From JBCCFW01 sp039029535 (GTDB lineage: Bacteria; Acidobacteriota; JBCCFW01), in contig JBCCFW010000120.1 in the NCBI GenBank assembly GCA_039029535.1, positions 1 through 23,448 on the forward strand: a stretch of 23,448 nucleotides of DNA, in the 5' to 3' direction. Below are positions 21,382 to 23,448 of the stretch, one piece after another. Position 1 is the stretch's first letter. Every line of letters begins with the position of its first letter. A program made the translations under genes and the position numbers. The notes below the pieces were generated by a model that was given only the letters and a program-made list of their open reading frames with translations, made no database searches and was not told the DNA's origin.

Positions 21382-22628
21382 GCGAGAAGCGAGGGAGCGA
21401 GCGGGACGCGGCCGTCGCCGTGGTGGCCGCCCTGCGCGAGGCCGGTCACGAGAGCTACTTCGTCGGCGGTTGCGTGCGGGAGATGCTGCTGCAGGCCGAG
21501 CCCAAGGACCACGACCTCGCCACCGCCGCCAGCCCCGACGAGGTGGAGACGCTCTTCCCTCGCACGGTGCCGGTGGGCAAGCAGTTCGGGATCATCACCG
21601 TCGTTCAAGACGGTCATCCCATCGAGGTCGCGAGCTTCCGCAACGACGGGAGCTACTCCGACGGCCGACGTCCCGACCGCGTCGAGCCGGCCACCGCCGT
21701 CGAGGACGTCCAGCGTCGTGACTTCACGATCAACGCGTTGCTCTACGACCCGCTCGACGATCGTCTCGTCGACCACGTCGGTGGACGGGCCGACCTCGAG
21801 GCCCGACGCCTGCGCACCGTCGGCGACCCACGACGACGCTTCGCCGAGGATCACCTCCGCGTGCTGCGTGCCGTGCGCTTCGCCTCCCGGCTCGACTTCA
21901 CCCTCGACGACGAGCTCCGCGAGGCCGCTCGCGAGCTCGCGCCGTCGGTCGCCAAGGTGTCGGTCGAGCGACGTCGGGCCGAGCTCGACTCGATGCTCGT
22001 CCACCCGAGCCGTGTCCGAGCCCTCGAGCTCATGGCCGAGCTCGGGCTGGTGATGCCGGCGCTGCCGATGCTCGTCGACGGCGACGAGCTCGGGGCCTTC
22101 GAGCACGGCACCCGAGTCGTCGCGGAGCTCGACGAGCCCGTCGACGTCCCGCTGGCCTGGGCAGCCCTGCTGTCGTCGCGCGAACCAGGCTCCGTCGACG
22201 ACGCGCTCCGGTCCCTGCGCTTCGCCACCGACGACCGCCGAACGGTGGGTCGCCTGCTCCAGGACCTTCCCACGGCGCGACGCTTCGACGAGCTGACCCG
22301 CGCCGCCCAGCGACGGCTCGTCGCCGAAGCCACCGTGGACGCCACCAGCCGGCTGGCGCGAGCAGTGGTCACGGTCGAGGCGGCCTCGACGGCCGGCGTC
22401 GACCAGCTCGAGCGCGAGCTGCGCGCGACGACCGAGCGCGCCCTGCCCCCGCCCTTCCTCACCGGCGACGACCTCCGCGCCGCGGGCATTCCCCCCGGTC
22501 CCGCCTACGCCACGCTGCTCACCGCCATCCAGGACGAGCAGCTCGAGGGTCGGCTGACCACGCGCGAGGAAGCGCTCGCGGAGCTGGACCGTCGGGCCGG
22601 TGATTCCGTCGACTCGTCCGGGACTTGA
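21378..22628 (+). CDS. CCA tRNA nucleotidyltransferase / poly(A) polymerase family
   Basis: A 416-residue class II nucleotidyltransferase of the kind that adds or repairs the CCA end of tRNA, or polyadenylates RNA. The head domain shows YFVGGCVREMLL (27-38), the catalytic KDHDLAT (43-49, Asp44 and Asp46), VGKQFGIITV, and VQRRDFTINALLYDP (111-125). The neck follows as RFAEDHLRVLRAVRFASRLDF (154-174). The C-terminal body is helical and less conserved, as usual. No HD domain is present, unlike some gammaproteobacterial CCA enzymes. The ATG overlaps the end of the CRTAC1-type gene by 4 bp, an odd partner for an RNA enzyme. CCA-adding versus poly(A) specificity cannot be settled by eye. Confidence 0.9.
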   Translation: MSEKRGSERDAAVAVVAALREAGHESYFVGGCVREMLLQAEPKDHDLATAASPDEVETLFPRTVPVGKQFGIITVVQDGHPIEVASFRNDGSYSDGRRPDRVEPATAVEDVQRRDFTINALLYDPLDDRLVDHVGGRADLEARRLRTVGDPRRRFAEDHLRVLRAVRFASRLDFTLDDELREAARELAPSVAKVSVERRRAELDSMLVHPSRVRALELMAELGLVMPALPMLVDGDELGAFEHGTRVVAELDEPVDVPLAWAALLSSREPGSVDDALRSLRFATDDRRTVGRLLQDLPTARRFDELTRAAQRRLVAEATVDATSRLARAVVTVEAASTAGVDQLERELRATTERALPPPFLTGDDLRAAGIPPGPAYATLLTAIQDEQLEGRLTTREEALAELDRRAGDSVDSSGT

Positions 22629-22683
22629 TCCACGTCCGGTCATCCGTCTTGCGAGTCAGGGCCTCCCAGCCGATCATCTGAGC

Positions 22684-23448
22684 GTGTCCTCCACGCGAAT
22701 CCTGCTTCTCTCGCTGCTCGTCTTCGGGCTGACGAGCTGCTCGCCGCTCGAGACCGGCCGCGAGGGCGGTCCGCCGACGACCGGCAGCAGCACTCAGCCG
22801 GCCACCGGCGCCAAGGCGCAGCTCGCTCTCGACGAGCTCGAGCTCCTCGAAGAGGGCACCGAGTCCCTCGCCAACCACCTGCTCGACCTGTCCGTGCGCG
22901 CCCGCTCGGGCGACGCGTCCCGGCTCGGCGACGGCTTCGCGCCCCGGGTTCGAGCCGCCTTCCCGGAGACGATGGCGGCCGCGAAGGATCGCTTCGGCTT
23001 CTTCAGCGATCACGACTGGAGCTTCGACGCGGCCACCGAGCGCTCCCGCGAGGAGGTCCTCGCCGAGCTGCAAGGGCTCCTCGACCGGCATCACTCGCTG
23101 GAAGACGTGCGCTTCAAGCTCACCGGCACGGAGCCCGGCGACCGACCGGGCCGCATCGTCGGCCGCTTCAAGTCCTTCCTGGTCGGACGCGACGCCGACG
23201 GACGACGGAGCTGGTTCCGCGGCAAGGGTGACCTCGCCGCTTCGCGTGACGAGTCCGGTCGCTGGTCCGTCGACGCGCTCGTCTTCGACACGGCCCACAC
23301 CGTGCGGGCGAGCCGTGACCTCTTCACCGAGGTCGGAGCGCCGGCAGGTCTCGCCCACGAGGACCCGACCTACGCCGAGCGCACCGAGGGCCTGCGCAGT
23401 CACGGTGCTGCCGCCGGCGACCTCGACGGCGACGGCCTGCTCGATCTC
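22684..23448 (+). CDS. CRTAC1-type lipoprotein, truncated by window end
   Basis: An open frame of 255 codons that runs off the window. It starts at GTG 22684 with a lipoprotein signal peptide, MSSTRILLLSLLVFGLTSCS, and lipidation is predicted at Cys19. A Thr/Ser/Gly-rich linker follows. A helical/beta region (about 45-215) contains SWFRGKGDLAASRDESG and RWSVDALVFDTAHTVR. The visible end reads AAAGDLDGDGLLDL (from about residue 242), the first VCBS repeat of a CRTAC1-type propeller. No clear Shine-Dalgarno sequence precedes the GTG. It is 55 bp past the CCA-family gene and resembles the domain plan of the 19594 gene, though it is a lipoprotein with an extra N-terminal domain. Confidence 0.8.
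   Translation, partial: MSSTRILLLSLLVFGLTSCSPLETGREGGPPTTGSSTQPATGAKAQLALDELELLEEGTESLANHLLDLSVRARSGDASRLGDGFAPRVRAAFPETMAAAKDRFGFFSDHDWSFDAATERSREEVLAELQGLLDRHHSLEDVRFKLTGTEPGDRPGRIVGRFKSFLVGRDADGRRSWFRGKGDLAASRDESGRWSVDALVFDTAHTVRASRDLFTEVGAPAGLAHEDPTYAERTEGLRSHGAAAGDLDGDGLLDL

Noticed and set aside
1..23448. CRISPR arrays, insertion sequences, att sites, prophage genes
   Set aside because: No regularly spaced direct repeats, transposase or integrase motifs, or tRNA-associated direct repeats were seen on reading the window; the only tandem repeat is the two-copy TPPPSEP unit.

Overview
The window is a dense, GC-rich bacterial chromosomal segment. Almost every base is coding, many genes overlap by 1-8 bp, and strong third-position GC produces long spurious open frames on the other strand. 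Two lipoprotein signal peptides with a lipobox Cys, an Sec-type signal peptide and several polytopic membrane proteins point to a Gram-negative-type envelope. Two large VCBS/ASPIC-UnbV (CRTAC1-type) proteins are typical of Myxococcota, Acidobacteriota, Planctomycetota and related lineages. I cannot place the organism more precisely. I see no rRNA, tRNA, insertion sequence, integrase, phage gene or CRISPR array.

Layout. (1) 1-2910, plus: an alpha/beta-hydrolase esterase (its 5' end lies outside the window), an ATP-grasp ligase and a second esterase, tightly spaced. (2) 5523-2914, minus: a compact four-gene operon of an unknown protein, a zinc-ribbon/two-TM/DUF2262 protein, a multi-CxxC protein and a small receiver-like (cREC-type) protein. 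(3) 5719-8367, plus: an 882-residue patatin-like protein whose catalytic Ser and Asp are separated by a long polytopic membrane region. (4) 8595-13831, plus: NCS2-type permease, AsnB-type amidotransferase (1-bp overlap), YcaQ/AlkX-like winged-helix glycosylase and a thioredoxin-fold lipoprotein. (5) 14649-13852, minus: a class I methyltransferase. (6) 14733-18694, plus: COG1078-type HD phosphohydrolase, nucleotidyltransferase (ATGA overlap), YihX-like HAD hydrolase and two bacterial-PH (YdbS/YdbT-like) membrane proteins. (7) 18864-19510, plus: two small single-TM proteins separated by a spacer whose three hairpins include mutually exclusive antiterminator-like and terminator folds. (8) 19594 to the end, plus: a secreted CRTAC1-type protein, a CCA-adding/poly(A) polymerase family enzyme (ATGA overlap) and a second CRTAC1-type lipoprotein cut by the window end.

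How the genes may work together. The esterase/ATP-grasp/esterase trio looks like a small uncharacterised ligation and hydrolysis pathway. The minus-strand operon combines families (cREC-like, DUF2262, zinc ribbon) that suggest a signalling or conflict-related module, but no toxin or nuclease partner is visible. The HD/nucleotidyltransferase pair is translationally coupled and could make and break a nucleotide modification. The most unusual purely sequence-level signal is the attenuator-like spacer at 19137-19248.
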